A stretch of DNA of 64,000 bases from Archangium violaceum (GCF_016887565.1 NZ_CP069396.1:11638001-11702000), one strand, 5' to 3'. Shown: positions 11,117-20,467, counted from the stretch's first letter. The notes: generated by a model from the letters alone, not told the origin. Made by a program: numbers and translations.

Positions 11117-12394
11117 TTGCTTCAAGAAAAAGTCCTGCTGATCGACGTCGACCGGATCGTCGCACTCGACAGCAAGCCCATCCTTCGCAACCTGCTCATC
11201 ACCCAGGCGTACGCGGAACTGTCGGATGCCATGGCTCGCCTGCTCGGTCGCGAGAACATCACGTGGCCCACCATGGCCGCCTGGTCGTCGAAGTCGGTGG
11301 GAGGCTTCATCCGCGGTGAGGAGCTCCCGGCGATGTTCCGGCAGATGCTGCTGAGCTCGGATTGGCTCCACGAGTCCTCGCGGCGCCTGAACGCGTCACT
11401 CCGTGAGACACATCCGGGTGTGTCCCTCGATATTCTCGGCGGCCTGCAAAGCCTCGCATCGTGCATCCTCGAGGATGTCAGCCGTTACCTCATCCAGGGC
11501 AACAGGATCGTCTTCGAGGAGGTGGCGAGGCTCCTCACGGCGTTCGTCCAGGAGTTCTCGGGAGACACGAAGCCGGACGAGCGCAAGCTCCGGGACTTCC
11601 TCGCGCGCTATCCCGATGGCCCCGTGCGTCCCGACCAGGTCACGGTCGATGCCAGCAGTGGGGACCTGAACATCACCCAGCGGGGCGGCCAGGGCCTGCT
11701 CAAGAGCGCCATGGCCAACTACTACCGGGCCATGCACACGACCGACTCCAGCGAGAAGGCGCAGCTCATCCTGCTCGCCAATGGAGAAATCGGTCTGCAT
11801 GAGCAGACACGGCTCCAGCCCTACCTCGAGGGCTCGATGAATGCCCCCTGGAGCGATCTCATCTACAACGCGAACCACAACGCGTTGCTCGAGCGCGTCG
11901 CCGACCAGGACCTCCGGGGCAAGGCGCACGTCCTGATGGATCGCCTGCTGCCTCCATTCGCCGATGGAGTCGAACGGCTGTTCCGGGACTTCTCCACGGC
12001 CGCGCTGATGACGCTCAAGCTGCCCGACAGCGTGCTTCGCCTGGGGTTCGACCTGATGGCCGCTCCTGGCCATTCCCTGTTCCCTGAAGTCCTGAAGAAC
12101 CCCACCCAACCCGAGCTGTGCTCCGTGCTGGCGCAATACGGCGTTCTCGAGGAGAACGCTTTCGGGCTGGGGCTCGTGGAGCGCATCCAGAAGGCGGTCC
12201 ACGGCGTGGGGGAAAAGTTCGGGTTCGCGCCGCACACGGCGGCCCATGACTGGACCGACCTGACGCAGCGCATGCGCTTCATCCTGACGCTGTTCCGCTC
12301 ACGCCAGCAGGACGGCCATCTGTTCCAGCAGCCGTTCTCCGCCCAGCAGCGAGTCGCGCTCCTCGAGGGACAGGTACCGGAAGGACCGCTCTAG
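11117..12394 (+). CDS. Unrecognised 425-residue protein divergent from the cyclase regulator
   Basis: I do not recognise this protein. It is soluble-looking, with no signal peptide or membrane segment. It opens with EKVLLIDVDRIVALDSKP and is largely helical throughout. Notable segments are WPTMAAWSSKSVGGFIRGEELP (about 50-75, quoted only in part as WSSKSVGGFIRG), a repeated ILLANGEIGLHEQTRLQPYL-like patch centred near residue 225 (LANGEIGLHEQ), and a Leu-rich C-terminus. The start is uncertain: TTG 11117 is preceded by GTGGGGG and begins the conserved-looking sequence, but the frame stays open upstream into the divergent gene. A 12-bp stem hairpin lies just after its stop. Confidence 0.6.
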   Translation: MLQEKVLLIDVDRIVALDSKPILRNLLITQAYAELSDAMARLLGRENITWPTMAAWSSKSVGGFIRGEELPAMFRQMLLSSDWLHESSRRLNASLRETHPGVSLDILGGLQSLASCILEDVSRYLIQGNRIVFEEVARLLTAFVQEFSGDTKPDERKLRDFLARYPDGPVRPDQVTVDASSGDLNITQRGGQGLLKSAMANYYRAMHTTDSSEKAQLILLANGEIGLHEQTRLQPYLEGSMNAPWSDLIYNANHNALLERVADQDLRGKAHVLMDRLLPPFADGVERLFRDFSTAALMTLKLPDSVLRLGFDLMAAPGHSLFPEVLKNPTQPELCSVLAQYGVLEENAFGLGLVERIQKAVHGVGEKFGFAPHTAAHDWTDLTQRMRFILTLFRSRQQDGHLFQQPFSAQQRVALLEGQVPEGPL

Positions 12395-12401
12395 TGAGTG
12401 A

Positions 12402-12430
12402 GCGGCCGGGATGCAGCCCATCCCGGCCGC
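12402..12430. terminator. 12-bp stem hairpin between convergent genes
   Basis: GCGGCCGGGATG (12402-12413) pairs perfectly with CATCCCGGCCGC (12419-12430) around a 5-base loop. It starts 8 bases after the stop of the plus-strand gene and 14 bases before the stop of the minus-strand SDR gene, the position of a bidirectional terminator. No clear T-run follows on either strand. Confidence 0.6.
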
Positions 12431-12443
12431 CCGCGCCCGGGTC

Positions 12444-13253
12444 CTACTTCCCCTCGGCGCGCATCACGTCCAGGTAGCTGTGCAGGCCGCGGATGTGATT
12501 GCCACCATCCACGGAGATCGTCTCACCGGTGATCCACGAGGCGTCCTCGCTGCACAGGAAGCACACCGCGCCCGCGACGTCCGAGGGCTGGCCACACGGC
12601 TTGCCCAGCGGCGTCCGGGCGAGGAACTCCCGCTCCATGTTCCCGGAGATCATCCCGGCCCCATCGGCGAGCGGCGTACGGATGGCGCCCGGCGCCACCA
12701 CGTTCACCCGGATGCCATGACGCCCGAGCTCCGCAGCGGCGACCTTCGAGAGGTTCGCCAGCCCCGCCTTGGAGGCACAGTAGTGGCCGAGCCCATCCGT
12801 CACCGCCATCTGGTTCAGGGAGGAGATGTTGACCACGGCTCCGGGCTTCTTCGCCTCGACGAGCGCGCGCGCGAAGGCCTTCATGAACAGGAAGGGACCC
12901 TTCAGGTTCACGGCCAGCACCCGGTCGAAGTCCTCCTCGGCCAGGTCGACCAGGGGCGAGAGCGTGGCGGTCCCCGCGTTGTTCACCAGGATGCCCGGCA
13001 GGCCCAGCTCGCGCGTGGCGACCTCGATGGCTCGGGTCACGTCCTCCGCGCGGCGCACGTCCCCGGTGAACGGCACCGCTCGCGCGCGCCCCTCCATGGC
13101 CCGGTTGAGCGCCTCGGACGTGGCCTCCACCTTCGCCTGGGTCTGACCGAAGATGAGGACATGGGTCCCTTCCTGCATCAGCCGCGAGGCAATCCCCATT
13201 CCGATACCCTGCGCTGCTCCCGTCACGATGGCACTATTCGATATGAGCTTCAT
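12444..13253 (-). CDS. Short-chain dehydrogenase/reductase (SDR)
   Basis: A classical 269-residue NAD(P)-dependent SDR. The Rossmann nucleotide-binding motif TGAAQGIG lies near residue 12, the NNAG structural motif near 95 and the catalytic YCASK near 160, with the family Ser about 14 residues before (NISSLN). The C-terminal PGAIRTPLAD segment is the usual active-site lid. It most resembles 3-oxoacyl-ACP reductase or glucose dehydrogenase-like SDRs, but the substrate cannot be told from sequence. ATG 13253 was chosen because it starts directly before the first strand (MKLISNSAIVTG); upstream in-frame sequence reads as non-coding. It is convergent with the 11117 gene and lies 62 bases downstream of the GHKL/HEXXH gene on the same strand. 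Confidence 0.87.
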   Translation of the reverse strand: MKLISNSAIVTGAAQGIGMGIASRLMQEGTHVLIFGQTQAKVEATSEALNRAMEGRARAVPFTGDVRRAEDVTRAIEVATRELGLPGILVNNAGTATLSPLVDLAEEDFDRVLAVNLKGPFLFMKAFARALVEAKKPGAVVNISSLNQMAVTDGLGHYCASKAGLANLSKVAAAELGRHGIRVNVVAPGAIRTPLADGAGMISGNMEREFLARTPLGKPCGQPSDVAGAVCFLCSEDASWITGETISVDGGNHIRGLHSYLDVMRAEGK

Positions 13254-13315
13254 CCCGACTCCTCTGGTCCCTCGACTATAGGCCGGATGGAACCCACGCC
13301 GGGAGAAGGCCCCCC

Positions 13316-14761
13316 TCACCCCGCCCGCTTCTTCGGGCTCGCGTAGGGAGCCAGGAGGTCGGGCTGGTCCACCAGACAGCGCAGGGCCTTGCCGGCGAAG
13401 CCCTCCAGCCTGTCGATGAAGGCGAAGTCGTGCTCTTCACCCGCCTCGTGTGCCAGCTCATGCAGGACGATGCCAAGCGTCCGTGACTCCAGCGGATCAT
13501 CCAGCCGCACCTGTCCCCGCATGTTCACCCGCAGTACACGGCGCTCCCGGTCGTACTCCGCGTCCACGTGGGCGCTCGGGTCTCGCACCTTGCGTTCGAA
13601 GAACTCCACGCGCACCTCCCGCCCGATGAGCTCTCGCGACAGGCAGCGCACCAGCCCCACGAAGCGCTCGGCGCGCGCACCGGGATGCACCAGGACGTCG
13701 CGCGGCGGGCCCTCCATCCGCTCCACGTACGCGTCCGCGGACTCCACCACCGTCTCGAGCTGCTCCAGCGCCGTGAGCGGCATCCCCCGCAGGTCCACCA
13801 CCTTCGCCCCGAGCTGGCGTGCCCGGTCATCCGCCCGCGGCCCCACCGACAGCACCGCCCGCGCCGGCAGCACCTTCTCCACGTAGGCCTCGAGCGCCTC
13901 CGGGCCGAGGGTGAAGTGCGAGAGCACCTCCGTCACCCAGGCGCCCGACAGCTCCTGGCGGCTCAGCTCGGGCGCCAGCGATTCGAGGAGGATGGCCGCC
14001 AGGATGCGCTTGTAGGGGTCCCTCGCGGCATCGCGCTCGGCCGCCAGGGGAATGCGCTGCTGCACGTCGACGTGCCACGGGAGGTGGTGCGGCTCCACCG
14101 GCAATCCCAGCTCGAAGAGGTGTGGCGTCTCACCGGGGCGCGGGTGGTAGAGGTCCACCCGCGTGGCCCGCTCGACGTACCGCTCCACCCCGCGGTGCAG
14201 CTCCACCGTCTCCAGCAGGCAGTCCTCCAGCGACTCCTTGACCCGCGGCATCCGCACCGTGCGGCCATTGATGATCAGCTCGACCCCCGGCGGCGGGAGG
14301 GTGAGACGCAGCAGCTGGACGGCGGCCTCGCGCTCGCTGGCGCTCGTGCGGCGGAAGAGCCGCAGGCACGTGCCCACCAGGCGCGTGTTGGGCTTCACGT
14401 GGCGCCCGGTGTCGTCGAAGACGAGCGTGCGCCCCACCGTCTCCACCTCGGCGCGATCGCTCGAGGCGATCATCTCCTTCAAGCCCCGGCCCTTGCGCCC
14501 GCGCCACGTGGGCGGCGTGTCCTTCTCCCCGAGGAAGACGGTGAAGGCGAACTCGTCACGCGCGAGCCCGGCGGGTGCATCGTCCTCGATGCGGACCTCG
14601 TCCTCCTCCAGGCGCACCTTCACCCGGCGCGCCCGCTGGTCGAACGCGTTCTGCAACGCCTCGCGAACGAGCTGACCGAGGGGCCGGGCGCGGTTGGAGC
14701 GCCTCCACCCCTCTTCCGACAACTCGAACCACTCCGAACGACCGTTCCGGGCCTGGCCCAT
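13316..14761 (-). CDS. GHKL-type ATPase fused to a HEXXH metallopeptidase-like domain
   Basis: The N-terminal part of this 481-residue protein matches the GHKL (Hsp90/gyrase/histidine-kinase/MutL) ATP-binding fold: N-box LVREALQNAFD near 34, an Asp-containing G1-like EDDAPAGL near 55 and a Gly-rich lid GRKGRGLKEM near 87. No HisKA phosphoacceptor or gyrase/MutL transducer is apparent. Near the C-terminus, GIVLHELAHEAGEEHDF contains a zinc-protease HEXXH motif (His434, Glu435, His438), with more acidic and His residues after it. The middle (about 200-400) is unrecognised. ATG 14761 is preferred over ATG 14797 because GGAGAG lies about 7 bases upstream. ATP-dependent control of a C-terminal protease is inference; the family could also be a DNA-handling or phage-related ATPase. 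Confidence 0.7.
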   Translation of the reverse strand: MGQARNGRSEWFELSEEGWRRSNRARPLGQLVREALQNAFDQRARRVKVRLEEDEVRIEDDAPAGLARDEFAFTVFLGEKDTPPTWRGRKGRGLKEMIASSDRAEVETVGRTLVFDDTGRHVKPNTRLVGTCLRLFRRTSASEREAAVQLLRLTLPPPGVELIINGRTVRMPRVKESLEDCLLETVELHRGVERYVERATRVDLYHPRPGETPHLFELGLPVEPHHLPWHVDVQQRIPLAAERDAARDPYKRILAAILLESLAPELSRQELSGAWVTEVLSHFTLGPEALEAYVEKVLPARAVLSVGPRADDRARQLGAKVVDLRGMPLTALEQLETVVESADAYVERMEGPPRDVLVHPGARAERFVGLVRCLSRELIGREVRVEFFERKVRDPSAHVDAEYDRERRVLRVNMRGQVRLDDPLESRTLGIVLHELAHEAGEEHDFAFIDRLEGFAGKALRCLVDQPDLLAPYASPKKRAG

Positions 14762-14871
14762 CGAGACTCTCCGAGCTCCGGGCTCCCACCAGCGCATGAG
14801 CCGCCGTGGGGCAACCGGACCGGATGAAACACCTGGGGCCGCGAGTCTCTTCCCGCCCCATCCGCCGGGCT

Positions 14872-15594
14872 TCAGCGCGGCCAGCGGTAGCCGCAGACCT
14901 CGTAGGAGCCGAGCGAGAACTTCGACCTCTTCACGGAGTCGCCCTGATTGCCCCCCAGCAGCTCGATGTGGGTCGAAGTCGAGTCGACATAGAACGCGAC
15001 GTGGTACCCCGTCGAGGAGCCCGTGGCGGCGTCGCGCTGGGCGCCCTTGCGCTTGATGACGGTGATGGCCCCGTAGCGCGGCGAGTCCAGGGTCTCGCCC
15101 CAATCCAGCCAGCTCTTGGCCAGCGCGTTGTTCGTCCCGGTGTATCCCGCCTCCTTCATGACCCAGTTGACGAACGAGGAGCACCAGGGCGTCTCGTCGT
15201 CCTTGGCGCGGAGGCTCGTCGCACCGTGGTACTCGACGATGCGGCTGTTGTTCCGCGCCGCCCCATCCTCCTCGCGCTGGCCCTCCTCCCCGAAGGCGAT
15301 GTCCATCCACGGCGCGTCCGCCCCGCCCGCGGACCGCGCTGCCGGGGCCGCGAGCGCCGCCTGCTTCGGAGCCGAAGCCAAGGACGGTTGGCCCAGCGCC
15401 GCCCAGGTCTTGGCGCCCACCACCCCGTCCGCGGTGAGGTGCCGGGTCTTCTGGAACCGGACCACGGCCTCATGGGTCTTCTGTCCGAAGTCTCCGTCCA
15501 CGGGCAGCTGCGGGCTCGGCTTCAAGACGCCGTTCAGGAGCGATTGCAATTGGCTGACTTCCGCTCCCCTGCTGCCTTTCTTGAGTGTCTCCAC
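14872..15594 (-). CDS. Peptidoglycan-binding TIGR02594-type cysteine hydrolase
   Basis: The 240-residue protein begins with a peptidoglycan-binding domain 1 (about 1-65; GSRGAEVSQLQSLL, DGDFGQKTHEAVVRFQK, DGVVGAKTWAAL). An Ala/Pro linker follows, then a TIGR02594-like NlpC/P60-related domain with Cys138 in PWCSSFVNW, His198 in TGYHVAFYV and an Asn/Gln-rich GGNQGD loop. It would cleave peptide bonds in murein. No signal peptide is evident. GTG 15594 was chosen because GAAGGG lies about 8 bases upstream and the protein begins right at the binding domain. It lies on the same strand as, and 111 bases before, the GHKL/HEXXH gene, and divergent to the coiled-coil gene at 15873. Confidence 0.8.
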   Translation of the reverse strand: METLKKGSRGAEVSQLQSLLNGVLKPSPQLPVDGDFGQKTHEAVVRFQKTRHLTADGVVGAKTWAALGQPSLASAPKQAALAAPAARSAGGADAPWMDIAFGEEGQREEDGAARNNSRIVEYHGATSLRAKDDETPWCSSFVNWVMKEAGYTGTNNALAKSWLDWGETLDSPRYGAITVIKRKGAQRDAATGSSTGYHVAFYVDSTSTHIELLGGNQGDSVKRSKFSLGSYEVCGYRWPR

Positions 15595-15872
15595 GATTCG
15601 ACCCTTCGCCCTGGGCGTGTATGGGTTTGAGCAGGAAGACGCGGGAGCGCTCCTCGTTGTGACTCCGCCTCCGGGAGAGGGGGGTCTGACATCCCAGGTC
15701 ACCCTCGGAGGCCGCCCCTGAAACGACCTCCGGGAGCCTGTTCCGGGCCCCGGCCATGTCAGACCCATTGGGTATTCCTTGCTCATGGCCGCCCGAGAGG
15801 GGGCCAGGACTTCACACGCCACCACCGGGCCCGATCCATCGCGGCCCCCCATCCAACCTGGAGCATCCCGTC

Positions 15873-16883
15873 ATGGCCAACCGCAATACCGCCCGCAGCC
15901 GTTCCACCGAGCAGACCAAGACCGCCTTCGAGGAGCTGGCCCGGAAGACCCGCAACAAGCCCGTGGTCCCCGCCAAGGAGCAGGAGGCACGTCAGGCCCA
16001 CGCCCGCAACGTGCTCACGGATGTCTCCGGCCTCACCGCCGAGTCCGCCGTCAAGAAGGTCACCGAGGCCGGCCTCACCATCAACAAGACCCTCGCCGGC
16101 ATCAACGAGCAGGTGATCGCCCTCGTCGAGGAGCTCAAGCAGCTCGACGAGGCCATCCACCTCAAGAACGAGGAGCTCTCGGTGCTGCACGGCAAGGACG
16201 TCGCCGCCAGCGCGCTCGACGTGCTCGTCACCGAGTACGACAGGAAGAAGGCGGAGCTCCAGGCGGAGATGGAGCGGCTGCAGAAGGAGATCGCCGACAC
16301 CCGCGCGAAGTTCGCCACGGACCTGGCCGCGGAGCGGGAGGCTTCCGAGCTGGCGCGCAAGCGGGCCGAGGAGGAGTACCAGTACGACATCCAACTGCAG
16401 CGCAAGAAGGAGCAGGACACCTTCGCCGAGCACATGCGCCAGCAGGCCGCCGTCGAGCGTGAGCGAGAGGAGAAGCTGCGCAAGGAGTGGGCGACCCGCG
16501 AGGAGGCCCTGAAGCTGCGCGAGAAGGAGCTGGAGGATCTGCGCCGGCAGGTGTCGGACTTCCCGCTCGTGCTGAAGAAGGAGACGGACACGGCGGCGGC
16601 CATCGCCGGCAACCGGGTGAAGGGCGAGTGGGAGGTGAAGTTCACCCTCGCGCAGAAGGACGCGGAGACGGCGCAGCGGGTGGCGAGCATGGAGATCGCC
16701 TCGCTCAAGGAGACCAATGGCAAGCAGGCGCAGGCCCTGCAGACGCTCCAGACCGAGCTGGCCGAGGCCAAGCGTCAGGTCCAGGCCATCGCCGAGAAGG
16801 CGCTGGAGTCCGCCTCGGGGGCTCGCGCGCTCGCCGAGGTGCAGGGCGTCATCGCCAACCGCGACTACGCCAAGGGCAAGTAG
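15873..16883 (+). CDS. Cytoplasmic coiled-coil protein
   Basis: The 336-residue protein is almost wholly charged heptad sequence. Residues about 1-45 are a basic, Thr/Gln-rich tail. About 50-90 is a short helical domain (LTAESAVKKVTEAGLTINKTL). From about 95 to 320 it is a long Glu/Lys/Arg/Gln coiled coil, ending ALAEVQGVIANRDYAKGK. There is no signal peptide or membrane segment, so a scaffold or filament-like cytoplasmic role is plausible; nothing more specific can be supported. ATG 15873 has CTGGAGC about 10 bases upstream. Its stop codon overlaps the 3' end of the convergent chemoreceptor gene by 19 bases. Confidence 0.78.
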   Translation: MANRNTARSRSTEQTKTAFEELARKTRNKPVVPAKEQEARQAHARNVLTDVSGLTAESAVKKVTEAGLTINKTLAGINEQVIALVEELKQLDEAIHLKNEELSVLHGKDVAASALDVLVTEYDRKKAELQAEMERLQKEIADTRAKFATDLAAEREASELARKRAEEEYQYDIQLQRKKEQDTFAEHMRQQAAVEREREEKLRKEWATREEALKLREKELEDLRRQVSDFPLVLKKETDTAAAIAGNRVKGEWEVKFTLAQKDAETAQRVASMEIASLKETNGKQAQALQTLQTELAEAKRQVQAIAEKALESASGARALAEVQGVIANRDYAKGK

Positions 16884-19800
16884 CCGGCGGGTGCGGAAGG
16901 CACGAGCCTCCGCCCCACGCTGTCGCGCAGGTGGGGCGAGGCCGCCAGCCCTCGAGTCAGCGCCTCCCTCGCCCGGTCCACCTCGGTCATCTCCCGCAGC
17001 ACCTCGTCGATGGCGGCATTCTGCTGGTGGATGGCCGCGGCGATCTGCCGGGCGGCGCCGCGGTACTCCTCCACCAGCGCGGACAGCTGGCGCAGCTCCT
17101 CGGAGAGCCGGTGCGCCTGCGCCAGCCCTTCCCCCAGCCGCCCTCCCCGCTCGCGCACCGCCTCGGCCAGGGCCCGTGTCTCGCGGGTGATGCCCTTGAG
17201 CAGGGGCTCCGCCTCGCGCGTGGTCTGGCTGGAGCTCTCCGCCAGCCCCCGCAGCTCCCGGGCGATGACCGAGAAGACGCGGCCCGCGTCCCCGGCCTGC
17301 ATGGCCTGGATGGAGGCGTTGAGCGCCAGCACGTCGCACTCCGACGCGAGCTGCCGCAGCAGGGCCGTGGCGGCACTGACGCGGCCCGCGTGCTTCGCCA
17401 GCGCGTCCAGCCGCCCCTCCATCTCCCGCTGGTGCTGCTGCAGGGCCACCAGTCCCCGCTGCCCCTCGGCGATGGCCGCCTCTCCCACGCGGCGGAAGGT
17501 CTCGCTGCGCTCGGCCCGCTCCAGCACCGCGGCCGCCTGGAACGCCGCCATCGAGGACGTCCTCTTCACCTCCCTCATGGTGGCGTCCGCCTCCGCCACC
17601 GCCTCCGCCTGCCGCGCGAAACCCTCGGCCTGTCTCGAACGCGAGGAGCCCAGCTTCTCGGAGGCCTGCTCGAGCCGCGCGTTGTCCTCCACCACCTCCC
17701 GCGTCAGCCGCCCCAGCTCCTTGAAGATGGGGGCCGTGGCCAGTGACAGGATGCCAATCTCATCGGTGGAGACCCACCGGGGCAGGGGCGGCTCCCTGCC
17801 CGCGAGGCTCGCCGTGTCGGCGCTGCCCGCCATGTCCGCGATGCTCACCAGCGAGGTCTCCAGCTCGAGGGTGCCCCGGGCGAGCTGCAACGCCATCCGC
17901 CGGGCGATCCGTCCCGCCTGCAGCACCAGCAACGTGCCCATCACCGCGAGCTCCCACTTGGACTCCACGGCCAGGGCCGTCAACCGCAGGGCGGCCTCGC
18001 TCCGGGAACACCCCAGCACGACGGCCATCGTCGACAGGGCACAGATGGCCGACAGCCCCATCAGGTACGGCAGGTACCAGTCCAGCGAGCGCCAGAAGGG
18101 CCAGCTCCCGGGGAGCTCCACCTCCGGGTTGCCGAGGAACCTCCTCGCGGCCAGGGGCCGCACGGCGTCCTCCATGCGCAGCATCTCCGGCACGCTGGCG
18201 AAGGCGGCCACCAGCAGGGACATGAGCGCACACGGAAGGGCACGCCACGTTTCGCCTCCGTACAGCACACAGCACACCCACGCGCCCACCAGGCTGGCCG
18301 CGGCGAGCACGAGAATCTGCGAGACGCCCTGACGCCGGGGCAGCTCCAACATGCGCCGCAGCCGCGACTCGGGGCTCGAGCCAGGGGGAGACTCCAGGGC
18401 CCAGTTCGTCAACCGCCGGGCCATGCGCACGGGCAGCAGCGCGCCACACACCAGCAGGAGCGGGATGAGCCCCGTCACCGCCGCTTCCGTGGCGTACTTC
18501 GGCTCCAGCCCCAGCAGCAGCCACATCAGCCAGGTGCTCGGCCCCACCCAGAGCAGCAAGGTGAAGAGCTGGACGCGCACGAGGCCCCGCACGAGCAGGG
18601 AGCGCTCCGCCTCGCCCCCGGGCACGGGGCCGGCATCGACGGCGGCTCCCTGCTCGCGCACCGACGCGATGACCTTCCCGGCCAGCTCCCGCACCTCCAG
18701 GGTGACCTCGGAGGAGTCGCGGGCCTGGTGGGAGACCCTGCCCGCCACCTCCAGGAGGCCGGAGACGGCCTGGGAGAGCCGGGCGATGCCCTCGTTCTGC
18801 TCGCCGAGCACACCGGCGATGGTGCGGGCCGCCTCGGCGCTCTCCTCGGCGGACGTGGCGATCATCCCCAGGGCCTCTCCCGCCTCCCGCACCTGCCGCA
18901 TGTCCCTGGCGACGCTGGCGGCGCCCTGCTGCGTCGTGCGCACCGCCTCGCGCAGGGCGCCGCGCATGTCCTGGAGGTCCACGTGCACCTGCCGGGTCGC
19001 CGCGAGGGAGCGCTCCGCGAGGAGCCGGGACTGCAGGGCCACGTTGGAGAAGTCCCGGGCCAGGATCCCGGAGCCCGCGGACTCGATGGAGGCGTTGAGC
19101 GCGAGCTGGCGGGACTGGATGAGCAGCCCCTGCACCCGCCCCGTGAGGTCCTCGAGCTGTCCGGTCGACTCCTCGAGCGAGCGCAGGCGGGCCAGCAGCT
19201 GCCCGGACTCGTCCTGGAGCACGGCGAGGCTGGCGATGCCCTGATGGACGGCGGCCAGTCCGGACTGACGGGAGGCGCTGGCCTTCTCGGCCAGGCCGAT
19301 CACCGCCTCCGCCTTGTGCACCGACAGCTCGGAGGTCTTCAGCAGCCCCTGGGCATGGGCGCGGGTGTTCTCGAGCGCGGTGACCTGGCCCTCCAGCTTC
19401 TCGCGCTGCTCCTCCTGACTGCGCCCCAGCTCCTCCGCGGACAGCTGGAGCTGCTGGCCGGACTCACGCAGCCGCCGCGCCAGCTCGTTGAGCCCCAGCA
19501 GGGCGCGGGTGGTGACGATGGCCAGGCGTCCCAGCTCGTCGGTGGAGATCCACGCCGGGGGCTGGTAGTCGCCGGTCGCCGCCTGTTCGAGGGAGAGCTG
19601 GAGCCGCCGCGCGCCCCGGTCGATCTGCCGGGCGATCCTCCAGGTGGACAGGATGCCGACTCCCCCGAAGAAGAGGCCCATCACCGCCAGCGTCAGCTCG
19701 AGCTCGAGCTGCCCGAGCGCGCCTCGGCCCTTGCTCCAGAGGATGCCGCCGGGCACCGCCAGGGCACAGGCGAGCGTGAGGCCCGAGATGTAGGGCAGGA

Positions 19801-20350
19801 ACCAGCGCAGCCTGCGCCACAGCAGGGGACGGGGCGCGGGCCGCACCGAGGGAGCGCGGTGGAACTCCTCCACCGCCTGGGGGAGCAGGGTGTCCTCCAC
19901 CCCTTGCAGATGGTGGACGAGCACGAAGGCCATCAGCACCACCTGCACGGCGGCGCACGGAAGGGCCAGCAGCATCGGGCGCTCGAAATACCAGCAGTAC
20001 ACGAAGCAGGCCGCCACCTGCATGACGGTGATGAGTCCCAGGTGGAGCAGGTGCAGCTGCTGGGGCAGTTCCAGGATGCGCGCGAGCCGGGGCCCCGGGG
20101 GTTCTCCCGGCCGCGGCTCCAACGCCAGCCGCATGAGCCGGACCTGGAGGGGCATGGCGAGCACCAGCCGGTAGAGCCCGAGCGCCACCAAGACATGCAT
20201 TCCCAGCAGCTTCCACATCTGCTCGCCGGTGAGCCCGAGCATCAGGCCGAGCAGGAATACCGTGGGGCCCAATCCCAGCAGGGTGGAGATCAGATTGACG
20301 GCCCGGCGCCGCCGGACGAGCGACTCGACGTTGACCTCTCCCTCTCCCAT
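16865..20350 (-). CDS. Tandem-duplicated chemoreceptor-like membrane protein
   Basis: The 1161-residue protein holds two complete sensor/signalling modules in a row. Module 1 (about 1-590) has roughly six hydrophobic helices in the first 250 residues, a HAMP-like stretch (WISTDELGRLA) and a coiled-coil methyl-accepting-like domain; its tip region reads LALNASIESAGSG. Module 2 (about 590-1161) repeats the plan: six hydrophobic helices, WVSTDEIGILS, then a coiled coil whose hairpin tip reads LALNASIQAMQAGDAGRVFSVIARELRGLAESS in outline, close to the CheA/CheW-contacting MCP hairpin. The halves match in order and motif, so an internal duplication is likely. ATG 20350 was chosen as it opens the conserved N-terminus. 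No che genes are adjacent. It is divergent from the dikinase gene. Confidence 0.82.
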   Translation of the reverse strand: MGEGEVNVESLVRRRRAVNLISTLLGLGPTVFLLGLMLGLTGEQMWKLLGMHVLVALGLYRLVLAMPLQVRLMRLALEPRPGEPPGPRLARILELPQQLHLLHLGLITVMQVAACFVYCWYFERPMLLALPCAAVQVVLMAFVLVHHLQGVEDTLLPQAVEEFHRAPSVRPAPRPLLWRRLRWFLPYISGLTLACALAVPGGILWSKGRGALGQLELELTLAVMGLFFGGVGILSTWRIARQIDRGARRLQLSLEQAATGDYQPPAWISTDELGRLAIVTTRALLGLNELARRLRESGQQLQLSAEELGRSQEEQREKLEGQVTALENTRAHAQGLLKTSELSVHKAEAVIGLAEKASASRQSGLAAVHQGIASLAVLQDESGQLLARLRSLEESTGQLEDLTGRVQGLLIQSRQLALNASIESAGSGILARDFSNVALQSRLLAERSLAATRQVHVDLQDMRGALREAVRTTQQGAASVARDMRQVREAGEALGMIATSAEESAEAARTIAGVLGEQNEGIARLSQAVSGLLEVAGRVSHQARDSSEVTLEVRELAGKVIASVREQGAAVDAGPVPGGEAERSLLVRGLVRVQLFTLLLWVGPSTWLMWLLLGLEPKYATEAAVTGLIPLLLVCGALLPVRMARRLTNWALESPPGSSPESRLRRMLELPRRQGVSQILVLAAASLVGAWVCCVLYGGETWRALPCALMSLLVAAFASVPEMLRMEDAVRPLAARRFLGNPEVELPGSWPFWRSLDWYLPYLMGLSAICALSTMAVVLGCSRSEAALRLTALAVESKWELAVMGTLLVLQAGRIARRMALQLARGTLELETSLVSIADMAGSADTASLAGREPPLPRWVSTDEIGILSLATAPIFKELGRLTREVVEDNARLEQASEKLGSSRSRQAEGFARQAEAVAEADATMREVKRTSSMAAFQAAAVLERAERSETFRRVGEAAIAEGQRGLVALQQHQREMEGRLDALAKHAGRVSAATALLRQLASECDVLALNASIQAMQAGDAGRVFSVIARELRGLAESSSQTTREAEPLLKGITRETRALAEAVRERGGRLGEGLAQAHRLSEELRQLSALVEEYRGAARQIAAAIHQQNAAIDEVLREMTEVDRAREALTRGLAASPHLRDSVGRRLVPSAPAGYLPLA

Positions 20351-20467
20351 GGCGTGCCTTGACCTGGAGCCCCGGAAGAGGGCCCCGCACACGGCACCCA
20401 GGCCGCTCGATGCTCAAGACGTCGGGGAGCGGGGGTTGTGACAGGTGGGAGAGCGGTCACCTGCGCC

